Part shown: one piece after another, positions 18,571-27,103 of the stretch | How positions within the stretch are numbered: the first letter of the stretch is position 1 | Layout of the letters: each line of letters starts with the position of its first letter | Source: Paramesorhizobium salinisoli | GTDB lineage: Bacteria > Pseudomonadota > Alphaproteobacteria > Rhizobiales > Rhizobiaceae | Reading direction: 5' to 3' | Assembly (NCBI RefSeq): GCF_003335045.1 | Contig: NZ_QOZG01000003.1 | Location: forward strand, 372,001-436,000 | DNA length: 64,000 nt | Made by a program: the position numbers and the translations under genes | Notes under the pieces: generated by a model | Database searches by the model: none | The model's input: only the letters and a program-made list of their open reading frames with translations | Told to the model about the DNA's origin: nothing

Positions 18571-18626
18571 CCGGCCGTCTCCTCCCTCCTCGTCATACAG
18601 CAAAATCATGCGATGCCGGAAGAGCA

Positions 18627-19613
18627 TCAGGCGAGTGTTTTCGCCTCCTGCGTTCTACTGCGCTCGCGCATGAACACATAGATGCCGGATCCGGCGATGA
18701 TGAAAATGCCGAGCCATTTCGACGGCGTCGGAAACTCATTGAAGACGATGAGGCCGATCAGCACCGCCATGACGATCTCGAAATATTGGAACGGCGCCAG
18801 AACCGACGCCGGCGCGAGCCGGAAGGCCTGCACCACCAGGAGATGGCCCACCGTGGCGATGGCCCCCATCGCCAGCAGCAGTCCCCAGGACAGCCCGATT
18901 GTTGGCAGACCGAACCGCATGTCGGTGTGGCCGAGAATCTCGCCGGCCATGAGCACCAGCGCCGAAAACGCCGTTCCCCCGACACCGGCATAGAATTGCA
19001 TGACCATCGGACTGTCGGCGACCCCATATTTGCGGTTCATGATGAGATAGACGGCAAAGCACGCCGCCGTGCCGAGCGGCAGCAGCGAAACCCAGCCAAA
19101 GAGCTCCCAACTCGGCTGGATGACGATCAGCGTGCCGATGAAGCCAACCACGACGGCTGTAAGGCGCCGCCATCCCACATCTTCCTTGAGGATGAAGGCC
19201 GAAAGCAGCGTCAGCAGCAGCGGCTCGACGAAGAAGATGGCAATCGCATCGGCAAGCGGCATGTATTTCACTGCGGCGAAGAAGCAGAGGCTGCCGAGCC
19301 CCATCAGTGCGCCGCGGATCAGATTTCCGGTCAGATTATGTGTGCTGAGCCCCTTGATCCCACTCATTCCCAGAATGATGACCAATGTCAGCAGCGACTG
19401 GACGAAAAAGCGGGAGAAGGAGATCGTGGCCGGCGGCAGGCTGTCGACGGTGGCGAGCCATTTGCCTATCGCGTCGAGGAGCGGCAGGAACATCATCGCG
19501 GTGACCATGACGATCATGCCCCTGACATGCGGCGGCATCACGGAAGGCTGCATCTTTTCCTGCATCAGGGAACCTGCAAATAGGCTGAACGGAGAACTCA
19601 AAACCGATTCCAT
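18627..19613 (-). CDS. EamA/DMT-family transporter
   Basis: The 328-aa protein has about ten hydrophobic segments forming two EamA units, each ending in the family pattern (PLADAIAIFFVEPLLLTLLSAFILKED in the first, LAPASVLAPFQYFEIVMAVLIGLIVFNEFP in the second). Such proteins are inner-membrane exporters or exchangers of small metabolites. Several ATGs are available near the N-terminus; the second or third (MQEKMQ, MPPHV) may be used. Substrate unknown. Confidence 0.85.
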   Translation of the reverse strand: MESVLSSPFSLFAGSLMQEKMQPSVMPPHVRGMIVMVTAMMFLPLLDAIGKWLATVDSLPPATISFSRFFVQSLLTLVIILGMSGIKGLSTHNLTGNLIRGALMGLGSLCFFAAVKYMPLADAIAIFFVEPLLLTLLSAFILKEDVGWRRLTAVVVGFIGTLIVIQPSWELFGWVSLLPLGTAACFAVYLIMNRKYGVADSPMVMQFYAGVGGTAFSALVLMAGEILGHTDMRFGLPTIGLSWGLLLAMGAIATVGHLLVVQAFRLAPASVLAPFQYFEIVMAVLIGLIVFNEFPTPSKWLGIFIIAGSGIYVFMRERSRTQEAKTLA

Positions 19614-19840
19614 ACGCCATTGCCGCCCGCCGCGCCATTGCCGTTTATCGTCATGCGACGACCAGCCATTTGACTTTTCTCGCTTTCTCGCCGTAATTCC
19701 TGGTTAAGAATTGGCAAGCAATCCCCGGATATCATGCTAAATGATGGGAACGGAAAGCGAACCTTTGTCGCCTTCGGTGGCGAAGCATGGCACTATCCCG
19801 GTGATTCGATTTTACAGTGAAATGGGGCCGATCCGACCAT

Positions 19841-21961
19841 ATGGATGACAGTAACGATCTCTTCTCGAGGGTTGTGAACAACGCGCGGGAGCGCCAGGCT
19901 GTGCAGGAGACTGCGGAGCCCACTATAGCCGTGCCCCTGGCCACGGGCCTGGCGACGGCAAAGGCGCCCTCGCCCGTTCCGCCGGTCACCACCACGCCTG
20001 CTCCACTGCGCGCAGCCCTGCGCGTCGACAATGACGACTATAATGCCTCGGCCATTCGCGTTCTCGAAGGCCTGGAGCCGGTGCGGCTGCGTCCGGGCAT
20101 GTATATCGGCGGCACGGATGAAAAGGCGCTGCATCATCTGTTCGCCGAAGTCATCGACAATTCCATGGACGAGGCAGTGGCTGGCCACGCCAATTTCATC
20201 GAGGTGCATCTCGATGCAGAAGGTTTCCTGACGGTCACGGATAATGGACGCGGCATTCCCGTCGAGAACCATCCCCAGGTGCCGGGAAAATCGACGCTCG
20301 AAGTCATCATGACCAAGCTCCATGCCGGCGGTAAGTTCGACGGCAAGGCGTATGAGACATCCGGCGGCCTGCACGGCGTCGGCGTTTCCGTGGTCAACGC
20401 GCTTTCGGACGTTCTGGAAGTGGAAGTCGCGCGCGGACGCAAGCTCTACCGCCAGCGCTTTTCGCGCGGCATTCCGCAAGGTGGACTTGAGGAGCTGGGC
20501 GAGGTTCATAACCGCCGCGGCACGCGCGTGCGCTTCCATCCCGATCCAGATATTTTCGGCAAGAGCGCGCGGTTCGATCCGGTCCGGCTCTGCCGCATGG
20601 CGCGCTCCAAGGCCTATCTGTTCGGCGGCGTCGAAATTCGCTGGAGCTGCGATCCCTCGCTGCTCGATCCCCGGAAAGATACGCCTGAAAAAGCGGTTTT
20701 CCATTTTCCCGGCGGCCTGAAGGATTATCTTTCCGCATCGCTCGGCAAGGAATATCAGGTCACACGCGAGATTTTCGCCGGCAAGACCGAAAAAGAGGGC
20801 GGGCACGGCGCGGTCGAATGGGCCGTCACCTGGCATGGCGGCGATGGTTTTGTGAATTCCTATTGCAACACCATTCCGACAGCAGAAGGCGGCACGCATG
20901 AGGCGGGCCTGCGCATCGCGCTGACGCGCGGGCTGAAAGCCTATGCAGAACTCACCAACAACAAGCGCGCCTCAATTGTTACCACCGACGACGTGATGAT
21001 CTCAGCCGCCGCCATGATGTCCGTCTTCATCCGTGAGCCGGAATTCGTCGGCCAGACCAAGGACAGGCTGGCGACAACGGAAGCGCAGCGCATCGTCGAG
21101 AACGCCATCCGCGATCCCTTCGACCATTGGCTCGCCGCCTCGCCGCAGGAAGCCTCCAAGCTGCTCGACTGGGTGGTCGAGCGCGCCGAGGAGCGCGTGC
21201 GCCGACGTCAGGAAAAGGAAGTCACCCGCAAGAGCGCGGTGCGCAAGCTTCGCCTGCCCGGCAAGCTCGCCGATTGCACGCAGAATGCCGCCGCAGGCGC
21301 GGAACTCTTCATCGTCGAGGGCGATTCGGCAGGTGGCTCCGCCAAACAGGCGCGTAATCGCGCGACGCAGGCCGTGCTGCCGCTGCGCGGCAAGATCCTG
21401 AACGTGGCGAGCGCCGGGCGCGACAAGCTCTCGGCCAACCAGCAGCTCGCCGATCTGATCCAGGCGCTCGGCTGCGGCACGGGTTCGAAATATCGCGAAG
21501 AGGATTTGCGCTACGACCGCGTCATCATCATGACCGACGCTGATGTCGATGGCGCGCATATCGCATCGCTGCTCATCACCTTCTTCTATCAGGAGATGAC
21601 GAACATGATCCGTGGCGGCCATCTCTATCTCGCCGTGCCGCCGCTCTACCGCCTTTCACAGGGAGGCAAGACGGCCTATGCGCGCGACGACGCGCACAAG
21701 GACGAATTGCTGAAGACCGAGTTCACCGGCAAGGGGAAAGTCGAGATCGGCCGCTTCAAGGGCCTTGGCGAAATGCGCGCCGAGCAGTTGAAGGAAACGA
21801 CGATGGACCCGCGCAAGCGCATGCTTCTGCGTGTGGCCCTCACCGAGGAAACCGCATCCCAGACCAAGATCGCCGTCGACGATCTCATGGGGACCAAGCC
21901 GGAAGCCCGCTTCCGCTTTATCCAGGAACACGCGGCATTCGTCGAGGAGTTGGATATTTAA
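19841..21961 (+). CDS. parE: DNA topoisomerase IV subunit B
   Basis: The 706-aa protein has a disordered Pro/Ala-rich N-terminus of about 60 residues, then the GHKL ATPase (EVIDNSMDEAVAGHA, DNGRGIP, GGLHGVGVSVVNALS) and the TOPRIM domain (EGDSAGGSAKQARNR, DADVDGAHI) with GRFKGLGEM near the C-terminus. With ParC it decatenates daughter chromosomes. ParE rather than GyrB is inferred from length and the compact C-terminus. An upstream in-frame ATG at 19817 would add eight residues. Confidence 0.93.
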   Translation: MDDSNDLFSRVVNNARERQAVQETAEPTIAVPLATGLATAKAPSPVPPVTTTPAPLRAALRVDNDDYNASAIRVLEGLEPVRLRPGMYIGGTDEKALHHLFAEVIDNSMDEAVAGHANFIEVHLDAEGFLTVTDNGRGIPVENHPQVPGKSTLEVIMTKLHAGGKFDGKAYETSGGLHGVGVSVVNALSDVLEVEVARGRKLYRQRFSRGIPQGGLEELGEVHNRRGTRVRFHPDPDIFGKSARFDPVRLCRMARSKAYLFGGVEIRWSCDPSLLDPRKDTPEKAVFHFPGGLKDYLSASLGKEYQVTREIFAGKTEKEGGHGAVEWAVTWHGGDGFVNSYCNTIPTAEGGTHEAGLRIALTRGLKAYAELTNNKRASIVTTDDVMISAAAMMSVFIREPEFVGQTKDRLATTEAQRIVENAIRDPFDHWLAASPQEASKLLDWVVERAEERVRRRQEKEVTRKSAVRKLRLPGKLADCTQNAAAGAELFIVEGDSAGGSAKQARNRATQAVLPLRGKILNVASAGRDKLSANQQLADLIQALGCGTGSKYREEDLRYDRVIIMTDADVDGAHIASLLITFFYQEMTNMIRGGHLYLAVPPLYRLSQGGKTAYARDDAHKDELLKTEFTGKGKVEIGRFKGLGEMRAEQLKETTMDPRKRMLLRVALTEETASQTKIAVDDLMGTKPEARFRFIQEHAAFVEELDI

Positions 21962-21976
21962 GGCAATCGCTGCCCC

Positions 21977-22007
21977 TTGACCTTCCCACGATTGGAAGCC
22001 CTATCTT
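21977..22007 (+). promoter_or_regulatory. CueR-like (MerR-family) metal-responsive promoter
   Basis: TTGACC (21977-21982) and TATCTT (22002-22007) are separated by 19 bases, the over-long spacer of MerR-family promoters. The spacer holds a dyad, ACCTTCC and GGAAGCC, one mismatch from perfect, and the same arrangement as known CueR operators. It lies 31 bases before the copper ATPase start. No cueR gene is in the window. Confidence 0.8.
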
Positions 22008-22037
22008 CCAATCAGTCGAGAAAAAGGAAGGCAAATC

Positions 22038-24398
22038 ATGGCTCAGTGCTGCCACGATCACGGGCACGAACATCACCATCCCGGCAAAGGGGCTGCCGAT
22101 CAGCCGCTCGCCCGCGATCCCGTTTGCGGGATGAATGTCGATCCCAACGCGGGAAAGCCCACGGCCGAATATGAAGGCAGGGTCTTTCATTTCTGCTCCG
22201 CCGGATGCCACAAGAAATTCGAGGCCGATCCTGCGCGCTATGCCAGCGGCGAGCCAAGGCCGCAGGAGCCGGCGAAGCCTGGCACGCTCTACACCTGCCC
22301 GATGCATCCGGAGATCGTCCGGGACAAGCCCGGCTCCTGCCCGCTTTGCGGCATGGCGCTCGAGCCCATGGGCGTGCCTACCGGCGATGAGGGTCCCAAC
22401 CCGGAGCTGGTCGATTTCACTCATCGGCTCTGGATAAGTGCCGCCTGTTCCATCCCGCTTCTCGTCGTGACCATGGGGCCGATGTTCGGCCTGCCGGTCC
22501 GCGACTGGATCGGCGAGCGCACTGCCGCCTGGCTCGAACTCATCCTGGCCACGCCGGTCGTTCTCTGGGCTGCCCTGCCGTTCTTCAAGCGCGGCTGGGA
22601 TTCCGTCGTCAACCGCAGCCCCAACATGTGGACGCTGATATCCATCGGGGTTGGAACCGCCTATGGCTACAGCGTCGTGGCAACGCTCTTCCCCGACATG
22701 TTCCCCCATTCCTTCCGCGGCCATGGCGGCTCGGTACCCGTCTATTTCGAGGCGGCGGCGGTCATCGTCGCGCTCGTCTTTCTCGGTCAGGTGCTGGAAC
22801 TGAAAGCGCGCGAACGCACGGGATCGGCAATCCGCGCGCTCCTCAACCTCGCACCGAACACCGCGCGCCGCATCGCCCGGGATGGTTCTGAGACGGACGT
22901 ACCGCTCGATAAGGTGCAGGTAGGCGACCGCCTGCGCATTCGCCCGGGCGAGGCTGTTCCCGTCGACGGCGTGGTGGTCGAAGGCCGCTCCTCGATCGAT
23001 GAATCGATGATCACCGGCGAACCGGTCCCGGTAGAGAAGGTGGCGGACGACAGGATTACCGGCGGCACGCTCAACAGGAATGGTTCGCTCATCATGCGTG
23101 CTGAAAAAGTCGGCGCCGAAACCATGTTATCGCAGATCGTCGAGATGGTGGCAAAGGCCCAGCGCTCCCGCGCGCCCATCCAGGGACTTGCCGATGCCGT
23201 CGCCTTCTATTTCGTGCCGGCCGTCATTCTCGTCGCCGTCACGGCCTTCGCCACCTGGGCGATATTCGGCCCGGCGCCCAGCATGATCCATGCCATCGTC
23301 TCCGCGGTCTCGGTGCTGATCATCGCCTGTCCCTGTGCACTGGGCCTGGCGACGCCGATGTCGGTGATGACCGCCACCGGACGCGGGGCGCAGGCGGGCG
23401 TCCTCACCAGGGATGCCGAGGCGCTGGAACGTTTCGCCAAGGTCGATACGATCATCATCGACAAGACGGGCACCCTGACCGAAGGCAGGCCAAAGCTTAC
23501 CGATGTCATAGCGGCACCGGGTTTTGGCGAAGATGATTTGCTGTCGCTCGCCGCCAGCCTCGAACGGGGCTCGGAGCATCCCTTGGCCGAGGCGATCGTC
23601 GAGGGTGCCAACGCACGCGGTATCAAGCTGCAAGACACGAGCGAATTTGATGCCGTCACCGGCAAGGGCGTCAAAGGTCAGATCTCCGGCAAGCTGGTGG
23701 CGCTGGGCAATGCCGCGATGATGGAGGATCTCGGCCTCGCCGTCGTTCCCCTGAAAGACCAGGCCGATAAATTGCGCACAGCAGGAAAAACCGCGATGTA
23801 TGTCGCCATCGACGGCAAGATCGCCGGCCTTGTAGCTGTTGCCGACCCGATCAAGGAGAATGCGGCGGCGGCGATCAGTCAGTTGCACGCGCGCGGCCTG
23901 AAGATCATCATGGCGACCGGTGACGAGGAGCGCACGGCAAAGGCAGTCGCGGCGAAGCTCGGCATCGACGAAGTGCGTGCCGGTGTCCTGCCGGAGGGCA
24001 AGAAGGCGTTGGTCGATCAGTTGCAGGCAAAAGGCGCGAAGGTCGCGATGGCCGGCGACGGCGTCAACGACGCCCCGGCTCTTGCCGCCGCCTATGTCGG
24101 CATCGCCATGGGCACAGGCGCCGATGTGGCCATGGAAAGCGCCGGAATCACGCTGGTAAAGGGCGATCTCAGCGGCATCGTCCGCGCCCGCCATCTGGCG
24201 GAAGCAACGATCCGCAACATCAAGCAGAACCTGTTCCTTGCCTTTGTCTACAATGTGCTGGGCGTGCCGATCGCGGCGGGCGTGCTTTATCCCGTCTTCG
24301 GTATCCTGCTCTCACCAATGCTCGCGGCGGCGGCCATGAGCCTGTCCTCCGTGTCGGTGATCGCCAACGCCCTGCGCCTTCGCACGCTCAAGCTTTGA
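22038..24398 (+). CDS. Cu(I)-type P1B ATPase with N-terminal YHS and heavy-metal-binding domains
   Basis: The 786-aa protein begins with a Cys-Cys/His-rich tail, then a YHS domain (DPVCGMNV ... [19 protein letters not shown], about 27-70) and an HMBD zinc-ribbon-like domain ([10 protein letters not shown] ... [12 protein letters not shown], about 85-115). Eight membrane helices, actuator TGEP, transport-site CPC ([13 protein letters not shown]), DKTGTLT and [10 protein letters not shown] follow. It should export Cu(I) or Ag(I) from the cytoplasm. It lacks the usual HMA domains; YHS plus HMBD replace them. It is preceded by a CueR-like promoter. Confidence 0.92.
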   Translation: MAQCCHDHGHEHHHPGKGAADQPLARDPVCGMNVDPNAGKPTAEYEGRVFHFCSAGCHKKFEADPARYASGEPRPQEPAKPGTLYTCPMHPEIVRDKPGSCPLCGMALEPMGVPTGDEGPNPELVDFTHRLWISAACSIPLLVVTMGPMFGLPVRDWIGERTAAWLELILATPVVLWAALPFFKRGWDSVVNRSPNMWTLISIGVGTAYGYSVVATLFPDMFPHSFRGHGGSVPVYFEAAAVIVALVFLGQVLELKARERTGSAIRALLNLAPNTARRIARDGSETDVPLDKVQVGDRLRIRPGEAVPVDGVVVEGRSSIDESMITGEPVPVEKVADDRITGGTLNRNGSLIMRAEKVGAETMLSQIVEMVAKAQRSRAPIQGLADAVAFYFVPAVILVAVTAFATWAIFGPAPSMIHAIVSAVSVLIIACPCALGLATPMSVMTATGRGAQAGVLTRDAEALERFAKVDTIIIDKTGTLTEGRPKLTDVIAAPGFGEDDLLSLAASLERGSEHPLAEAIVEGANARGIKLQDTSEFDAVTGKGVKGQISGKLVALGNAAMMEDLGLAVVPLKDQADKLRTAGKTAMYVAIDGKIAGLVAVADPIKENAAAAISQLHARGLKIIMATGDEERTAKAVAAKLGIDEVRAGVLPEGKKALVDQLQAKGAKVAMAGDGVNDAPALAAAYVGIAMGTGADVAMESAGITLVKGDLSGIVRARHLAEATIRNIKQNLFLAFVYNVLGVPIAAGVLYPVFGILLSPMLAAAAMSLSSVSVIANALRLRTLKL

Positions 24399-24401
24399 GA
24401 T

Positions 24402-24437
24402 AGCGGAAGTCCAGCGCGAACGCACTGGACTTCCGCT
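24402..24437. terminator. 13-bp perfect stem-loop between convergent genes
   Basis: AGCGGAAGTCCAG (24402-24414) pairs with CTGGACTTCCGCT (24425-24437) around 10 nt. It begins four bases after the copper ATPase stop. No T-run follows on either strand, so it may protect 3' ends rather than terminate by itself. Confidence 0.5.
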
Positions 24438-24453
24438 CGGCATCAGTTTGGGC

Positions 24454-25248
24454 TCAGGCCGTCTTGTTCGCATCCCGGTTACGCATTGCCGCCTCTCCGG
24501 CGTCCGACACCTCGACCCATTTCTGGTCGGGCGTGGCATCTGCAGCGTAGCTGTCATGCCAGTTCCACCATTTGTAAGTCGGCGTCTGGGGATAGCCCTC
24601 GGGCGAATCCTCCCAGACCTCCTGCCGGCCAAGCGGCGTGATATCGAGGTAGTTCCAGGTGCTGCCCATCTGTTCGTCGCCGCGATTGTTGATGAAGTAG
24701 GTGCGGAACACGCGGTCGCCGTCGCGGTAGAACACGTTGGTGCCATGCCACTCGCCCACGTCGAAGTCAGCGTCAAAGCTGTCCGATATGGTATACCACG
24801 GCATCTTCCAGCCCATCCGCGCCTTCAGCCGCGCAATATCGGCCTGGGGCGCACGCGAGACGAAAACGAGGGTCGTGTCACGGGCGTTGAGATGGGCCAC
24901 ATGGGCAACCTGATCGGCCACCAGGGAGCAACCCCGGCAGGCATGGTCAGGCCAGCCGAACACACCCGGTTCGAAGAAGGCACGGTAGACGATCAACTGA
25001 CGTCGGCCGTCGAAGAGATCAAGCAGAGTGGCCTTGCCCTCGGGTCCATCGAATGCATAGGTTTTCTCCACCGCCATCCAGGGCATTCGCCGGCGCTCGG
25101 CGGCCAAGGCGTCACGGGCGCGGGTATGCGCCTTTTCCTTGAGGAGAAGCTGCTCGCGAGCCGCCTCCCACACCTGCGGTGAGACCACCGCTGGTGTACG
25201 CATGGCGGACTGTCCATTTCTCCGTGTGTTTTCTGTTGATATAGTCAT
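24454..25248 (-). CDS. DUF899 family thioredoxin-fold protein
   Basis: The 264-aa protein carries the DUF899 signature: LFDGRRQLIVYRAFFEPG, DHACRGCSLVADQVAHVAHLNARDTTLVFVSRAP, MGWKMPWYTISDSFDADFDVGEWHGTNVFYRDGDRVFRTY. The family is thioredoxin-like with a CxxC-like CRGC motif, but no reaction is established. GAGGAAG precedes ATG 25248. It is divergent from the phosphotransferase gene, sharing a 143-bp promoter region. Confidence 0.85.
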   Translation of the reverse strand: MTISTENTRRNGQSAMRTPAVVSPQVWEAAREQLLLKEKAHTRARDALAAERRRMPWMAVEKTYAFDGPEGKATLLDLFDGRRQLIVYRAFFEPGVFGWPDHACRGCSLVADQVAHVAHLNARDTTLVFVSRAPQADIARLKARMGWKMPWYTISDSFDADFDVGEWHGTNVFYRDGDRVFRTYFINNRGDEQMGSTWNYLDITPLGRQEVWEDSPEGYPQTPTYKWWNWHDSYAADATPDQKWVEVSDAGEAAMRNRDANKTA

Positions 25249-25391
25249 GGCTTCCTCATTCGTCCGAATTGGCGTTACGGGTCCTGAGATAGTTTGCCAT
25301 CTGGAATCCCGAGGTGGGAGTAACAAGTGTGGCGGCATTCTGATGGCGGCCTGGGGTGGCATCCGACCGACGGACCCACTAGTCTTCCTGC

Positions 25392-26306
25392 ATGCCGAAT
25401 AATGACAACACAGCCGCCCCCCGGATAGATGCAGCACTCGTTCGTCGCCTGATTGCGGCGCAGTTTCCGCAATGGTCCGATCTCCCGATCAAAATGGTCG
25501 AGCCCGGAGGATGGGACAACCGCACCTTCCGCTTGGGCGACACCATGACGGTCCGCCTGCCGAGCGCCGCCGGCTACGCCGCTCAAGTGGCAAAGGAACA
25601 TCGCTGGCTGCCGCTGCTTGCGCCACAGCTACCATTGCCTATCCCCCGGCCTCTGGCGCAAGGGGCGCCCGATGCGGATTATCCCTGGCCTTGGTCCATT
25701 TATCGTTGGCTGGACGGCGAGCCCGCAAGCGATTTCAGGATTGGCGACTTTGTTGGATTTGCACGCGCACTCGCCGGTTTTCTCGCGGCGCTTTACCGGA
25801 TCGACGTTGACCCAGACGCCCCGCCTCCCGGTGCGCACAATTTCCATCGTGGTGGTGATCTCAACGTCTACGACCGCGAAACACGGGCAGCACTTGTTAC
25901 CATGAAGGGCCGTATGGATACGATCGTTGCCGAAGAAATCTGGACAGACGCCCTCGCTTCGATTTGGCAGCGCGCGCCTGTCTGGGTGCACGGAGACGTC
26001 TCCTGGGGCAATCTGCTCGTCGAGCATGGCAAGCTTTGCGCCGTCATCGATTTCGGCAGTTCCGCCGTGGGTGACCCGGCGAGCGATCTTGTGATCGCAT
26101 GGACACTCTTTTCAGGCGAGAGCCGCGAGACATTTCGCAACACGCTTTCACTTGACGATGACACCTGGGCCCGTGCCCGAGGATGGGCGCTATGGAAAGC
26201 CCTGATTGTCGTTGCCGGCCAAGACAAAAATCAGCGCGAAGTCGAGAAATCACGACAGGTCATAGACACGTTGCTGGATGAACATCGGGCAACGCGTAGC
26301 ATTTGA
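25392..26306 (+). CDS. Aminoglycoside phosphotransferase (APH)-family kinase
   Basis: The 304-aa protein has the APH/choline-kinase fold. Visible are GGWDNRTFRLGDTMTVRLPS (nucleotide-binding N-lobe), the Brenner motif VHGDVSWGNLLV with catalytic Asp, and VIDFGSSAVGDPASDL with the metal-binding Asp. Such enzymes phosphorylate small hydroxyl compounds; only some give antibiotic resistance. Context gives no substrate. No good ribosome site is seen before ATG 25392. Confidence 0.85.
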   Translation: MPNNDNTAAPRIDAALVRRLIAAQFPQWSDLPIKMVEPGGWDNRTFRLGDTMTVRLPSAAGYAAQVAKEHRWLPLLAPQLPLPIPRPLAQGAPDADYPWPWSIYRWLDGEPASDFRIGDFVGFARALAGFLAALYRIDVDPDAPPPGAHNFHRGGDLNVYDRETRAALVTMKGRMDTIVAEEIWTDALASIWQRAPVWVHGDVSWGNLLVEHGKLCAVIDFGSSAVGDPASDLVIAWTLFSGESRETFRNTLSLDDDTWARARGWALWKALIVVAGQDKNQREVEKSRQVIDTLLDEHRATRSI

Positions 26307-26392
26307 AATTGGCGCGCGATCTCTCTGCGCCCTGGGCAAAGGGCGCGAGAATGTCATGAAACTGATAGCTCTGACGGCGAACCGAGGCAGGC

Positions 26393-26905
26393 TTACTGCG
26401 CATTGCCATTGAGCAACACGCATCGCCCGCCCGGAGCGCGCAGCACACTGCACGCGGCTCTCGGCAATGCCAATCCCATGGCCTGTACGAGGGTTGCGGC
26501 AACGGAATTGCTGTTCCTGCGAAGCGGTGAATAACGGAGCCTGGCACGCTCGATGGCCTGCGCGGCGGTGAGCGCCCCGGACCAGAGTTCGTTGATGTCT
26601 TTGGCGTTTCCCTCGAACAGGACAGCGGCGCGCGATGTCGGTCGAATGCTGAACTCCGGAAAATACAGCGGATTGCGTTGCGAATAGTCCGTCTCGATCG
26701 CCGTCAACGGCCCACTGAGAGCTTGGTAATGATAGGTTCCGTCAGGTTTTCGCGCGCCACCATTGAGCTCGCGCAAGGGCTCTCCCGCCTCGTTCACGAG
26801 CGCGAGGAAATTATGAAAGGGAATACTCGCAAAAACACGAATCGGCCACGAACCAAAAACGATCTTCAACCGTTCTATCTCCCGAAAAGATTCGAAGCCT
26901 GCCAT
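26393..26905 (-). CDS. Hypothetical protein, unknown family
   Basis: The 170-aa protein has no signal peptide or membrane helix. A central part reads as alternating strands (PIRVFASIPFHNFLALVNEAG), then an acidic helix and a basic C-terminal region RYSPLRRNSNSVAATLVQAMGL. The NSNS..A..L pattern recalls circularly permuted cysteine-peptidase-like proteins, but no catalytic Cys/His pair can be placed, so this is only a resemblance. AGG lies 8 bases before ATG 26905. It stands alone between two plus-strand genes. Confidence 0.55.
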   Translation of the reverse strand: MAGFESFREIERLKIVFGSWPIRVFASIPFHNFLALVNEAGEPLRELNGGARKPDGTYHYQALSGPLTAIETDYSQRNPLYFPEFSIRPTSRAAVLFEGNAKDINELWSGALTAAQAIERARLRYSPLRRNSNSVAATLVQAMGLALPRAACSVLRAPGGRCVLLNGNAQ

Positions 26906-27103
26906 ATTTCAACCTATGACATCAAACCTGGTTGCAGGACAAATAGGGAAATGCGTTGAAGAAAAAAGCCACACGCTCCTCTCGACCTGTTTTCGATCCG
27001 GCTTTCTTTGCATGAAGCCGGATGATATTGGGCGAGTCGCCGTCCCGCTGCGGCGGCTCGGGACAATTGGAAATTTGCACTCAGCCGGAGTGAAGGCGCC
27101 CTC

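Noticed and set aside
17002-18681. Long plus-strand ORF opposite pccA
   Set aside because: It is the antisense shadow of a well-defined carboxylase gene; the translation is Arg/His-rich without domain features.
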